64,000 bases of DNA from Molanna angustata (GCA_963576475.1 OY754964.1:6500149-6564148), one strand, 5' to 3'; counted from the first letter of the stretch, positions 50,190 through 62,407 are shown. The notes: generated by a model not told the origin, from the letters alone. Numbers and translations are program-made.

Positions 50190-50312
50190 CCCTAGACAAC
50201 GTGCCATTAAGCTCAAGAAAAGAAACACGTCACGTGACAACTGTCACTTCCATACATTGAGTTAACTTTTCTTGTTTCTTTTCTTGAGCTAAATGACACA
50301 CTCAAAATTAAA
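50190..50312. mobile_element. Small palindromic MITE, copy 1
   Basis: Left part 'ccctagacaacgtgccatta' with 'agctcaagaaaagaaac'; right part is its inverse ('gtttcttttcttgagct' then 'aaatgacaca'). The core 'gtcacgtgacaactgtcac' is shared with copy 2 at 62408-62538. Confidence 0.75.
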
Positions 50313-51200
50313 AATGCAGTTACCATCTAAATATTTAAATGCAATTTTAAAGATCCCCTACTGCAAATACATGTTAAAAAATGAAATTCTCTATACATGG
50401 ACGGCCCAGCCTATAGAACAGGTCCTTTTTATTGGGGCTTTATAGATCATCAAATGTAGGTAGTAATTTAATTTTCTTGAGATTAGATAAATAAAAAATC
50501 GGCTCCTTCTCAGAACGCTGTATAGATAAAAACTAAAAAGGCACATCACGAATACATGCTTATTCTGTTATTTATGAAATAGAATCCATTTTCTCAGTGT
50601 CATGGTGCAAAAAATGTGAATAGGAAATATTCACGGATTTGTATCTGCTACAGATCTTTGTGTGTATGGTAACAGTGAATGACCAAGATCTCTATAATTA
50701 ATTCAACAGATAAAGCTACAATTTGTAATCTACAAAACTCAAAATAAAATCCCTTGAGCGTGCAACAAACTCACTACGCTCAAACGAAATATTAATTAAT
50801 TCCTAATTGATATTATCTTGTTCATCCGAGACACTCACTACAATAATGTTCACTCAACCAACACAATAATAACATTATGTACATTTGAGTGACAGTTGTG
50901 TTGATACGAACACAGAGTGAAATAATTTCTTATTATCCTATTATCTATAAAATGCTCCCGGAAGATAATTAGATAATTTAAATGAACCAGCTAGGTTGGG
51001 TTTTCCCTAAAATCACTTAAATATATTATTATTAGGCAGGAGGTGCGTGGTGCTGATGTTTCGGTTTGATAACCCCTCACATTAGACACTCTTTGGGAAT
51101 GGATATGCAAAATTCAAAGATTAACGTTGATTAGATTCTCGAATTTGTACAAGTCGCATAAAACGCGCACAAGTAGGTCGCTTACTTTGAAAATACTTGT
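50313..51200. other. Intergenic DNA without recognised features
   Basis: Nothing I can support. Confidence 0.35.
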
Positions 51201-51480
51201 CTTTATTCTTCTTCAACGGCTCCACAACCCATATCGAGCCTTGGCTTCCAGCGACTTCTTTATCCAAACTCTCCTGTCATTTCCTATGACCTTCCAGTTT
51301 GGCACACACAGAAGTTGGGATGCATCGTTTACAATATCGCCCTCCCATCGCAGCTTCGGTTTTCTTTTCTTGACCTTTCTTTTACCTGCTGGGTACTCCT
51401 CTAAAACCTTATGGTAGGCACCCGTGATGATGGCATTCTCTGAACGTGCCTGACCCATCTCAGAATGTTTAGTCTTATGT
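51201..51480 (-). mobile_element. RTE-like LINE, 3' fragment
   Basis: Minus frame 51213-51458: 'GQARSENAIITGAYHKVLEE', 'KRKPKLRWEGDI' and 'DRRVWIKKSLEAKARYGL', ending where the intact LINE at 36620-39970 ends; a gaagaagaat tail follows. Clearly diverged from that element. Confidence 0.85.
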
Positions 51481-51546
51481 GTTTAGAGAGTTAATACGTT
51501 TCTTTATTAATATTAGTTAATATTATTATTATTAGTTATTAATATT

Positions 51547-51770
51547 ACGGCCATCCCTCTCAAACAATGCAACATATATTGGAGGAATGCAGCGTCCGTG
51601 CATATGAGGGCCCAAAGACAGATATTTGCGAGCTGACGCCTGCATTTGTGGACTAGCTCGGGGCACTCGACCTGAATATATGAACATATTCTGTTTTATA
51701 TTTAATTGTGCATTTGTTAATTTGATTTTAATGTATTGTAAATTCACTATGTCCTAGATAAATAATTAAT
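51547..51770 (+). mobile_element. LINE C-terminal fragment and 3' UTR
   Basis: + strand reads 'SQTMQHILEECSVRAYEGPK' then 'ELTPAFVD', a stop, and 'LGALDLNI', typical of the end of RNase H-bearing insect LINEs. Confidence 0.65.
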
Positions 51771-51849
51771 ATTAGAGGTAATACTTATCTTTAATAAAAT
51801 TAATTGATAGAAAAAAATGGAACACGTAATAGACCAGTGATGAATGTAA

Positions 51850-52265
51850 TATATCAAGAGAGACAGACCAGGCAGACCTTAATGCAAGAGTCTTGCGGTC
51901 CCGCAAAAAAATATAAACTTATTTATTATTAAAAGAAAAATAAGCAATTTATTACGCACTATCGACATAATACATTAAATAAGTGTATTTTGTTATGATA
52001 TTGTATTGTAATTTTGTCATATTTCATTTTTACAGTAAAATAAAAAATATTATCTTATTTTGTAAAAGTTGTAAGACAAAAAGAAACGTTGAAAGTTGAA
52101 ATAATTGCAAGACCATCACCGAGACCGAGATCAAGACCGATTGTTTTTTGTATTAGGTAATTCACCCTGCAAAATCAAGACCGATTCTGGATATGCAAGA
52201 CCAACACTATACTCGATCGATTATGTAAGACCATGATCAATCTGATCTTAGTCTTGCATTTGCTC
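51850..52265. repeat. Unclassified sequence with recurrent 'aagacc' motifs
   Basis: 'tgcaagac' or 'caagaccga' appears repeatedly in both orientations (e.g. 'tgcaagagtcttgcggtc' near 51881, 'caagaccgattctggat' near 52177, 'gatcttagtcttgcatt' near 52243). Suggests a terminal or subterminal repeat structure, but no precise ends were found. Confidence 0.4.
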
Positions 52266-52689
52266 ATCACCAATTGAAGGTGTCCCAGAAAAAGGATGCA
52301 TTTATTTTTATTTATTTATCCATCCCAACCTCACTAGGACTACGCCTGTTTCGAGGTTGGAGATTTACAATATTATATTGATACATTACATCTACATTCA
52401 TGCACCCACCACACAAAAATACAATATTTACTATACGCAGTTGGGTACCTTAAATCATTATTGTGACAATAATATTATTCCACAGCAAAAAAAAAGGCAC
52501 ACCCAACTGGTAAATTTTGACCAAAATTTGTTTATGGTTTAAAAGGGTCTATTTTGAGCATTGAAAATCATTCAAAATAATGTGCTTCAGTGTAATTAGG
52601 GTCTATATAACTTTGATGCACATATCTACTGAATTGACTGTTGCTGCTGTGTTGGAATGATTTGCCAGGATATTTTTGTTACCAGGGGG

Positions 52690-52940
52690 CACCGCGGGGA
52701 GGTTCTTTCCTTGATCGAAAGACAACCTAAGATGATGGGGAATCATATCAGACGACGACTGCCTCTCGTGTGAATGCGGCCTGCCGCAGACCACTGACCA
52801 CCTAAGAGATTGCCTTGCCTGCCCTGCTACCTGCTCACTCGAGGACCTACTGCGCTGTAGTGGCGCAGCAGCCAACGTTGCAAACTATTGGTTGAGAACT
52901 GTTTGAATGCTGCTGACACGAAGAAGAAGAAGAAGATCTA
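52690..52940 (+). mobile_element. LINE C-terminal fragment with (gaa)n tail
   Basis: + strand reads 'CLSCECGLPQTTDHLRDCLA' then 'NVANYWLRTV' and a stop; the Cys/His arrangement is that of LINE C-terminal zinc knuckles. Tail is 'acgaagaagaagaagaag'. Confidence 0.7.
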
Positions 52941-53079
52941 CTGAAGCCGTATTTTATCTCTCCTGGATTTTTTTATAAAGACGATTATTCCATGGACACT
53001 TTCAAATGGAGTAGGCATAGACTTCGACATATGCATGTGAGACATGGGCATGTCAAAAAAGAAGGCCATGTAAAAAAAC

Positions 53080-53225
53080 GTATTATGAAAAAGCTCAAGA
53101 AAACACTGCAAATATTTAACCACATGGAAAAAACGATTCAAGAACGACTGTTAAAGAAAAATTATAGAGCTGATAGAGATTATGATAGGTAAGGGCTGGC
53201 CAAGAAAATTGGCACGACCAAGTGA
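53080..53225 (+). mobile_element. Degraded LINE fragment, family of 28680-30910
   Basis: 'HMEKTIQERLLKKNYRADRD' parallels 'HIERMNDERLTKKIYMGARD' in that element; continuation is frameshifted. Confidence 0.6.
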
Positions 53226-53677
53226 AACTTAATTAGGTTTATCATCGAGAATTCAATATGTTTTGGAAGATGTAATAAAATTATAAAATCGCGAATACAA
53301 AGGGATTAATGACATATAACAGCTTTCTACAAACGGTAAAATTACTTCACTTTATGACAGTTCTCTTAAGCACCAACGCTTGTAAATTATTAAAAGCCAT
53401 GTAAGTATTTAATGTAGTAATATTTATTTGTCGCAGGTATATCGTCAGATACGACAGATTATTATGTGACCAGGCATTATTCGGAGCAGGGAATATTTGG
53501 TTTTATTTGGTATTTCTCAAAGTATAAATTGTTTTTAATTAGCGTTCAATAGAAATGCACTTCATAAAATTGCATTCAAGGATGGTCAACCTTTCAAGTA
53601 AAAAACCCGAAAATTATCTTTTGCGCACTCACGTGAGTTTTCTAGATGTTTAAAGATAGCTGTACGCACTATTAATA

Positions 53678-53780
53678 ATAATAAACACTTTCTTGCACCC
53701 TGCGCAAGTGGCGAGATTATTGCCGAATGGCAATTAAACAGTGTTTCCAGACCAGAGAAGCAATATTTGCTTGAGAAATG
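53678..53780 (-). mobile_element. LINE 3'-end fragment
   Basis: 'ttgcaccctgcgcaagtggc' and 'agagaagcaatatttgct': inverse of the tail at 43485-43580 and nearly the same as 60230-60370. Confidence 0.75.
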
Positions 53781-53790
53781 AATTTAAATA

Positions 53791-54017
53791 ATATTTTTAC
53801 TGACAAACATTTTTTCAACATCTCAATAGAGACGAAGTTGGGATATTGTAGAAGAACCAGGAACTCGAGGCACCTACAGGGCTTACGACCTGTCATCGGC
53901 TGGTTTGACAGGTCGTAAGCCCTGTAGGTGCCTCGAGTTCCTGGTTCTTCTACAATATCCCAAATCCCAACTTCGTCTCTATTGAGATGTTGAAAAAATG
54001 TTTGTCAATAAAAATAT
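53791..54017. repeat. Near-perfect foldback palindrome, arms about 105 and 112 bp
   Basis: Left arm 53791-53895 and right arm 53906-54017 are reverse complements except for one substitution and one 7-base insertion in the right arm ('cccaaatccc' instead of 'ccc'). The loop is 10 bases. A transcript would form a long, almost fully paired hairpin. A single-arm relative at 26238-26325 shows the sequence before inversion. Confidence 0.95.
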
Positions 54018-54112
54018 CATTTGACCCCCGAAAGGGAAAAAAATCCAATGTTTGCGTATATGCAATTAAAAAAGAATATTGAATTTAAATAAATTTCTCC
54101 TCTGCTGGGAAT

Positions 54113-54180
54113 CGAACCCAGGACGCCCGCACAGAAACCGAACGGCTTACCAACTGTGCCACAGCGGTCGGCACATAATG
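54113..54180 (-). repeat. tRNA-like SINE head, family C
   Basis: Minus strand: 'gctgtggcacagttggtaag' (box A-like) and 'cctgggttcgattcccagc' (box B with flanking stem). The acceptor stem does not pair properly in my reading, so a SINE head is favoured over a tRNA gene. Only copy in the window. Confidence 0.6.
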
Positions 54181-55966
54181 ATTGTTAAAAATTTATAATT
54201 TATTCATTGTGTTGAGAATTTGGTGTAGGTACCTACGTAATACGCTAAAAAATGATTTAATCAAAACTCATCCAACCGAAATTATGAATTCAATTTTGAC
54301 ATAATTTATGAACTGACATTGTAGAGGAGAGTTTTTTGTTGGTCACAACTCACTCGCTTTTATAGTAACGATGAAACTATATTTTTATTCATACTAAAAC
54401 ATAACTTTACAAGAAGGTATTTTTTCTATGTGTGACTGCAGAACTCAAGGAACGAACTGACTTACATTGCATAGATGATATTATTCCTCGTCTTTTTACG
54501 TGGTTCATATCCTGGGGATTATTTATATGGAGCTGACAGAGGAATATAGAATAGACAGCAGTTGAGAAATTTATCCATGTTATACGTTAAAGCGCTCACC
54601 ATCATGTTGGTAGACGTGTTGCTGAGTGGACTATATTTTTATATTTCATGATGAATTTGGCGAAGAAGATGAAAATGTGAGGCAGGTTTAGTTCTCTCGT
54701 GATATTTCCACTGGTATTTCTTAGCTATTGGTTCGTAGCTGCGGTACAAATAACAGCTGACTTATTACACTCAAAAAATGTAGTTGTTAAAAATAAATGA
54801 TTTGCTGCTAATAATAACCAAGCAACTTTGTTAATATAGTACCTGCAAAGTTCGTTGAATGAAAACGAAATCAAGACTATAGTCTTGATTTCGTTATAAA
54901 GATTGAGTCATCCAAGCAATACATATTTAAAGAAAAATATACATGGGAGATTTTATGCAATTTTTGACCAACACATTGAAAATTGAATCGAATGTGGCCA
55001 ACGTTTGACTCTCCATTACATTGAAAACACGACACATTTAAAAACATTGTATAAAGCATACATGCTTATATTTATTACGAAAGTTATTTAAGGGGGCATA
55101 TAAACCTATACTTTACTACTTATGTACACTACACACACAAACAAAAATGTATTTGACACATGTAATTGACATTAAATTTAGATAATTGATGTATCATATG
55201 TATTATTAATCCAATTAATCAAACTATCTAATGTTGTTTGTGTTAATCAAAAATAAAAATAAAAACACCCCAATTTAAAATCAAAATCCTCAAACATGTT
55301 GAACATTGTGTTTCTAGAAAAAATCGTATAAGTGTTTTCAACATTTATCTAGTGAATGTTCGTTACACAATTTTAAATTTCAGCATAAATTAAAAAAAAA
55401 AATTAAAAACATCCTTTTTCCAGAATTTTTTGAATTACTCCATAACTATGTGTCGTAGAGAAATAAATCTTTTATGTGCTTAAAGAGTGCATAAAATCAA
55501 AGTGAATGACCGATAAAGTTTTATCATTTCAACTAAGGTTTGTTCTTAAAATGAAAAAAAAACAACCAATTTAGGGTTTCCGATAATTTAAATCACGTAT
55601 AAACCTATTTTAACGCACGCGATAGTAACCATTACTAACACGTACCTTCATAGTGCATTAAACGGTTCTAATATATCATGTTTCATGTTTCAGTCACTAG
55701 ATTTAGCGTTATATGTCCTCTTAAATTGTCATTGTCCTTAAATTGTGTGCCATACACGTTGCGTTCCCGGCTAATGACAGGCGTAGTTAACATTAGTGTC
55801 ACTTGGACAAGGTCATGAAAGTAGATAGATGAAAGGCGTGAATTCTAATAGTCCTTCCTAAAAAATCACGCTTTGTAGTACAATAATTCATACTATAACT
55901 GACGTGTAAAAATAGCAAATTTCCAAACTCCAATGGGTGTTATTCAGGGTTCATAATATCTAATCG
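54181..55966. other. AT-rich intergenic DNA with a 32-bp palindrome
   Basis: No gene seen. 54864-54895 is a perfect palindrome (half-site 'aacgaaatcaagacta'). Confidence 0.45.
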
Positions 55967-56450
55967 TTGTTACTTGTTGTGGTATACTTACAAAGAATAA
56001 AGAGATCAGCTTTTGAACTATGTCATAAGTTTGGAGGTTACGGGCTCTTGGACTATAATAAGGTACAAATTCATCGTTCAAATACTGAAAGAACGCTCAG
56101 TATCCCAGTACAAAATACTTCATTTTTCACCACATCTTTCTCCGTACAAGCAGCTCGTCTTTGGAATCACACCCCATCGCAACTTCGAGTTTCATTAACA
56201 CTTCACGCTTTAAAAAGAATCTTTTCTTTACACATAACACTTAAATTTGTCTCCTTATAATATCCTTGTTTCCTCCTCTCCCCTCCCATCCCCTCCGTTT
56301 TTTATTGTTTTTGTTTTATATGTTTCAATTTATGTTTTATTCAAATAAATTGGTTCGTACCATAAACACAATTTACCTCGCCAAATTAATATGGTTGGTT
56401 GGCAAGAAGCCCGCCATTGTGTACAAAATGTTTAAAATAAATAAATAAAT
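55967..56450 (+). mobile_element. 3' end of a CR1/Jockey-type LINE
   Basis: ORF 55967-56260 ends a LINE protein: 'KRSAFELCHKFGGYGLLDYN', 'FFTTSFSVQAARLWNHTPSQ', 'ALKRIFSLHI'. A pyrimidine-rich 3' UTR and 'aagaagcccgccattgtgta' plus (aaat)n close it. Confidence 0.8.
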
Positions 56451-57599
56451 AACACAAGATTTAAAGCTTGTTATTTTTAACGATGAAATACTATTTTTAA
56501 CGATGAAATACTATTATTGTCATAAATTATTTCGAAGTTCCATAACTGCACTGGGATTTGCAACGTGCATTGGCGCTGCTAGGAGAGAGGGCGCCCTCTG
56601 AACTGTCCGCATGCATTTTAATGCTCTATAATATTCCCAGCGAGTTGAAGAGTACCGGAAAACCTTTGTTTTGAAACCTTTTGTGAAGCATATTCCGGTT
56701 CGTGGACTGTACTACTGCACTCCTTATTGCGTCGCATGCATATTTTTAAATATCCACAATGCATCAAATTAAATTGGATTATGCCGTAGTATTTACTTGT
56801 GAATTTAACAAAATTTACAAGTATTATGTTAAAAAACACGTTTGCATTAATTTTAAACTACATAACGCCTCATATTCAATTTGCAAATAATATGCAGGTT
56901 TGTAGATTATACTATCATTTTTTATTTTACTTAACACTCACATAAATAACTTTTTCTTTGTAATGATTTTTTTTCTCCCTCCAGAAATTACTTAATATTT
57001 TTCATATTTAATTGTACAAACTAAAAAAGAGCCTAAAAAGGTTTATAACATAAACAAATATGTAAAACCGAAATGTCAAATATTTGGCTTGGTAAAATTG
57101 TAAACTGCTAGCCCTAGAACAGGGTTACCTAGTTGGGCAGCAGTAATCTTCATAATAGTCCTTGTTATAAAGGTGTGAAAAATAAATAAAATAAATAACA
57201 TAATTTGTAATTTAATATACTATTTTAAACTGTTGGTTCCATATATCCTCTATATACGAAATGACAATCAATCTAACCTCAAAGTATTTAGCGGCATTGA
57301 ACAAGAAAATGTAAGTTTGCTCAGCGAATAATAACATCCATATGATTCAAATACATATTACGTATGTTTTATTTTTTCACAAATAGTTTGGGCAAGACAA
57401 CGTCTGTCGGGTCCGTTAGTGTAATATAGAAATTAACACCATAAAAATGTTTCCAAGAATTTTATTGCCAACTTTTCAAAAAATATGTAGGTAAACTAAT
57501 TACTGTAATTAGTAATAACATATTCGTTTTAATATTTTGTTATTCATAGTCGTATATTTATTTAATAATTTAATCACACATAAAAATTACTAAAGTCAT
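56451..57599. other. Intergenic DNA with minor repeats
   Basis: A 20-bp unit ('tatttttaacgatgaaatac') is doubled at 56472-56511. A LINE-like terminus ('gttataaaggtgtgaaaaat' plus aaataaaat) lies at about 57165-57200. 56545-56720 is GC-richer but unassigned. Confidence 0.4.
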
Positions 57600-57745
57600 T
57601 TGAATTTATGTATGCAATAAAAAGTGATGGAGTTTATGTGAAGGACCTCAGAAGACCTTGTAGAATTAAAAATGGCGTTGAATACCTATGTGCTGTAGAT
57701 GTCAATAATAACGAGAATACTGCTTCTTAATGATGATGATTATAA
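57600..57745 (+). mobile_element. Possible RTE-like LINE 3' end
   Basis: Forty codons ('SDGVYVKDLRRPCRIKNGVE' onward) end at TAA followed by 'tgatgatgat', a tail like other RTE fragments here. Coding homology itself not recognised. Confidence 0.35.
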
Positions 57746-58060
57746 TTCATGACATTTGCTGGACATGTGTAAAGTATGAACGTATAGGAATGTGGGGTGC
57801 ACAGTGCACAGTGCACACACAGGAAACGCCAGAAGCAAGCGTGCGTGTTGTAAAACTATACAACTATCTTGTCGCTGGTCGACAACCTTTGGTTAAAGAA
57901 GCAATATTTTTTTATGTTCATAGGGCGAAAATATAAAATATTTTTGTTTGCATTGGTCACGTAGGTTCCAGTACACCTATTTAGGAACGAGTTTTGTTAA
58001 ACTTCGAACCGATTATAATACCTACATAATATGATTTATTTTCATACTCAATATTATATT

Positions 58061-58222
58061 AAGTCAATATTTTTTAGATATTTTAGTTATCAAGTCAATA
58101 TTTTTTAGTCATTTTAGTTATCAAGTCAATATTTTTATGTTATTTTTGCCATTAAGTCAATATTTTATAGTTATCTTAGTTATTAAGTCAATATTATTTT
58201 AGTTATTAAGTCAATTTTTTTT
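58061..58222. repeat. 31-bp tandem repeat, about five copies
   Basis: 'aagtcaatattttttagt' units begin at 58061, 58092, 58123, 58154 and 58185 (31 bp each), then 58208 after a shortened unit. Confidence 0.85.
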
Positions 58223-58914
58223 TCATATCTAATTTTCGTTTTGTTATTTAATAAGGTTTTTTATGTTCATACATACACCAACACGGTTTATCAGTGACAG
58301 GTATGAATTATGACACATGCGTGTATCCCCACACACTAGCCTTCTCCCACCTAAAAAAAAACATTCAGATTGGGCGGTGAACCACATTGCCGAACTATGC
58401 AAGATGTTATTATGCCTTTAGCATTTTCAATTACCCGCCTCTTATACCTATTAGGATATCTGAAAAAATAATTTATTAGTAGCCAATATAAAATTGCAAA
58501 CATGAATATCTACATAAAACATGATTGTGCCGTTGAATAGGTGACTTTTTTGTAATACTAGAACAAATATAGCTTATAGATTGCCTCTCTGCAGAACTAA
58601 TTATGTCCAAAATTCATTCATCATTTAAAATATATTTTAAGTATGTTCATAATTTTCAGTATACTTCAATAAAATATTAAAATGCCATTTCAGAGACGAT
58701 TGGAGGTTTACGGTAGCTGATTCCTGCTTTGTTTAGTTTGACAGCGAATGCCAGAGCATTCCTTTACATCTTTTTCTACTTCTAAATTTTGAGTAATCTG
58801 ATTTTTAAAAGTAGGTAATTGTTTAAAAAATAATATCCGTATACAAAATTGGTTTATAATATATTATTAACGTTGAATTTGTTTCAATATTTGTTTATAT
58901 GACTGTATGTTTGT

Positions 58915-59190
58915 TAAGAACGTCTGACGAAGAAAATATACATTGCGGACAGGAATGGAATGAAAGGTCGGGGCCGCCCAAGGAAGGGATGGCACGTCCA
59001 TGTGAACGGTATTTTGAAAGACGGAAATGTTAGAAGCGTGAACAACAGACAAACGTGTATAAGACGATGTATGAATGTTGTCGAGGCGATGAATGTATGT
59101 CAAGATAAAAGTAAGTGGGGTTCGGTTCTCTCTGCCTACCCCGTGAGGGACATGGCGTGATGGTATGTATGTATGTTTGTAAGGATTAAA
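58915..59190 (+). mobile_element. LINE 3' end, family of 28680-30910
   Basis: 'KKIYIADRNGMKGRGRPRKG', 'SVNNRQTCIRRCMNVVEAMN' and 'SAYPVRDMA' to a stop, followed by a (tatg)n-type tail. In-frame over 60 codons, less decayed than other copies. Confidence 0.88.
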
Positions 59191-59340
59191 TAAAAAAAAA
59201 TAAAAATAAAATAGCGAATGCACTATTCTATGCTAGTATCTCGCAGCAGAGATACACAAAATATTATAATAATACCTATACAAAAAACAAATATTTTTTT
59301 GAATCATATTTTTGTTTAGAAATACAACAGCTATCAACAT

Positions 59341-59805
59341 GTTTGCCATCTCTGGCTATATAACTGACGTATGAATCTACTATGACTATCTACATAATAA
59401 TATTATTTCAATACTATCTACAATTATTCTCAATCGTTCATATGTTTGCCATCTCTGGCTATATAACTGACGTATGAATCTACTATGACTATCTACATAA
59501 TAATATTATTTCAATACTATCTACAATTATTCTCAATCGTTCATATGTTTGCCATCTCTGGCTATATAACTGACGTATGAATCTACTATGACTATCTACA
59601 TAATAATATTATTTCGGACTAATTTGTAAGCTGCGTGTGTTCTTAAAAATACTTCTTTATTTCAATACTATCTACAATTATTCTCAATCGTTCATATGTT
59701 TGCCATCTCTGGCTATATAACTGACGTATGAATCTACTATGACTATCTACATAATAATATTATTTCGGACTAATTTGTAAGCTGTGTGTGTTCTTAAAAA
59801 AAAAT
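59341..59805. repeat. 103-bp satellite-like tandem array with a 48-bp variant insert
   Basis: Units start 'gtttgccatctctggctata' at 59341, 59444, 59547 and 59698. The first two spacings are 103 bp; the third is 151 bp because a 48-bp segment ('cggactaatttgtaagctgc...') is inserted. The same segment begins again after the fourth unit. Copies are almost identical. Confidence 0.93.
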
Positions 59806-60229
59806 AAACGTTTTAATAAATGTTCCTAGGTCTGTTTGTAAATAGATTGATGAATGAATATAAGGTGTATTGTTTAAAAAACTGCAGGTCACAAGTCAGC
59901 TCAAAAAATTCTGTATTTTTCAACACACTTTTTAAACCTCATATTCGAAATTTGCTTCATTGAATAATATATCATTAAAGAACAACGATTTATTATTATT
60001 TCAAATAAAGAGGAAAAATGAGGCTTATTCTTCATATTTGACTTTGAATACCGGTGTAAGAATTTTTCGATGATGGGTGGAAATGAATAAGGTATTTGAA
60101 GGTTAATTCATGTCTCATCTTTATTTTATTTATTTATGAGAGTATTAGAAATACACATATTATGTAGGTACATAATAAAGCTTGATTAGATTTGTTAAAA
60201 AAACAAATAATATTTGGAAAATGGATAAA
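59806..60229. other. AT-rich intergenic DNA
   Basis: Nothing I can support. Confidence 0.35.
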
Positions 60230-60370
60230 ATGAATGTTTTTTTAAAATAATAAATAATAATGAACACTTCCTTGCACCCTGCGCAAGTGGCGAGTTTATT
60301 GCCGGATGGCAATTTCTTCCAACTGACCAGTGTTTCCAGCCCAGAGAAGCAATATTTGCGTGAGAAATTA
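60230..60370 (-). mobile_element. LINE 3'-end fragment
   Basis: Longest of the three related tails, with 'ctgaccagtgtttccagccc' missing from the copy at 43485-43580. Minus orientation. Confidence 0.75.
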
Positions 60371-60792
60371 ATTTAAATAAATTTAATTTACTCACAATGA
60401 AAATACGCAAATAAATCTAATAAATTATTAATCTCATACAAACGAATATTTTTTTGTTCCGATATACACACGACACACCCACACATATTTTTTTCATGGA
60501 AAGGTGTCAATGTTAATTTCATTGTTGATAACATTTATTATTTTTCATTTTTCCTCTTTATTTGTTTACTATTATTCATTTTCAATAAACATTAATATAT
60601 ACTATACATACAACAGTTGTCATGTCAGTACGCTGTTTTTTCCTCTTTCTCAAAGAGCATAAAATGCTTGTGATCAGAAAAGTAGGTACATCTAAAGTAA
60701 CGATTTAATCACATTATCCAACTGTCGATTTGTTCAGGAGAACTTTGTTCTCTTAACATATCGACAATGTATCAAGCCAGAATACGCGAGAA

Positions 60793-61044
60793 TTGTATGG
60801 AGAGGTCTACTTTTTTCACGGCTTTTCCAACTTTGAAGTCAAAAAACACCAACTTAGAGGCTTCGCAGCATATATGTTCCATACACGGATTTACTCAGAA
60901 TTCGGAGTAGAACATTTCGTGTGTCTGTGTGTGTGTGTGTCTGTGTGTGTCTGTGTGTCTGTGTGTCCGTCCCCCCTTATAACTTTTGATCCGCTCAATT
61001 TACAGAGCCTAAAATTTCAGAATATATAAACAGTTACAGGCCTA
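60793..61044 (+). other. Open frame running into a (GT)n microsatellite
   Basis: A 78-codon frame starts 'MYGEVYFFHGFSNFEVKKHQ', plausible as protein, then becomes a Val/Cys/Ser run from the (tg)n microsatellite at 60919-60968. It abuts repeat R47 and is probably part of the same mobile unit; no family recognised. Confidence 0.35.
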
Positions 61045-61737
61045 CAAAACTTTTATACTCGGAATTTTAAATTTTTGTTTCAGTCAGGGGTTATCAACTT
61101 TTGAATTTTTATTTTATTTTTCCATATATCTCAGAAACCATAAACGGTAGAACGCTGAAAATTGGTACAAACATAGACAAATACAAAATCTCAAATTAGT
61201 TTTTTCAAAAAAAATCCAGGGTTTCTCAAACATTTTTTATTAAGAAAAATATTTTTTTTATGATAAATTTATGAGTTTAACTGCCTATATTTCCAAAACT
61301 TTTACAATTATCGAAAAAAGCCGAAACACCCCAACTAGATAATTTAATTTTCTATAAAAAATATTAACATTGTAGTAGAAGATCTCAATTTTTTTTTTTT
61401 AAATTTTTTTAAAAATTGAATTTAGTGACGACATCGCTTCATACATTTTGTATGGCAGTCGCCTATACACAATATGTAAGAAGACTTAATAGTTTGATAC
61501 TTCATCTCCAAACATACATACATACCATCATGCTATTTGCATATTCTGGGTAGGAAAAAGGATCTTCCTCCATACTATCCTATCTTGACATACATACCTA
61601 CATATGTTGTATAGAAAACAAAATATCTGAAAATATTCAATAATTTGTATCTATGGGTTTATAGTTTGGTACATATTCTTCAACTATACATACTATCGCT
61701 ATCGACAGTTGGATCTCATGTGTTACATGCAACTAGT
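61045..61737 (+). repeat. Dispersed repeat family R47, direct copy
   Basis: Inverse of 47395-48205 over its whole length, ending at the shared terminus 'acatgcaactagt'. Together the two copies form an inverted pair about 13 kb apart. Confidence 0.85.
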
Positions 61738-62407
61738 ATAAATAAATGTTTCACATAATTCTTTAAATTGTGTGACATTACCTATATATTTTTAAAAACA
61801 GAGAATACCAAAGCTTTCCGAATAAAACAGAGACTATGCAACAATAAATTGAAATTAATACTGAATAATGTTGAAATATTTTACCGATGTTTACTTATAG
61901 CAACATACTTGTTATGTCAAAGTGACTTTTCTTAGCGTAAAATGGATACTTACAATACGTAATTATAAACCAGTTAGTTCTGATGGAATAATAATTATAG
62001 CAGAACTAATAAATATGCAGAAATTAACATCATGCAATGGTCAGCTGCACATGGGAAAGCAAAACGCTTACTAAGGAATGTTTGCATCCTGCTAATAATG
62101 ATAAAAATGGGCGCTATAAATGAAAATAATTTCAAAAAAATATTTTTTCTCATTTGTGGCTCTCCTGAGTATTGAGTCAAATGTGTATTGTTATAAATTA
62201 AAATACCCGATCGCGATTTTGACAGTTCTTAATCGGAACTTAACGTTCACTATCGTAGATGAAAAAGTCATATATTAGATATTAATTTTCAATTATTGTT
62301 AATCATGTCATTGAAATATTGATCATATGAATTACTTTAAGGGGAATACGTGAATTAACAGTCGAACTATGAAGAGTTTGAATAACTTCTTCTACTTCTT
62401 GAAGTGT
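61738..62407. other. AT-rich intergenic DNA
   Basis: Nothing I can support. Confidence 0.35.

Noticed and set aside
60793..61029. 78-codon ORF as a secreted Cys-rich peptide
   Set aside because: The Cys/Val run is the translation of a (tg)n microsatellite, and the region adjoins repeat R47.
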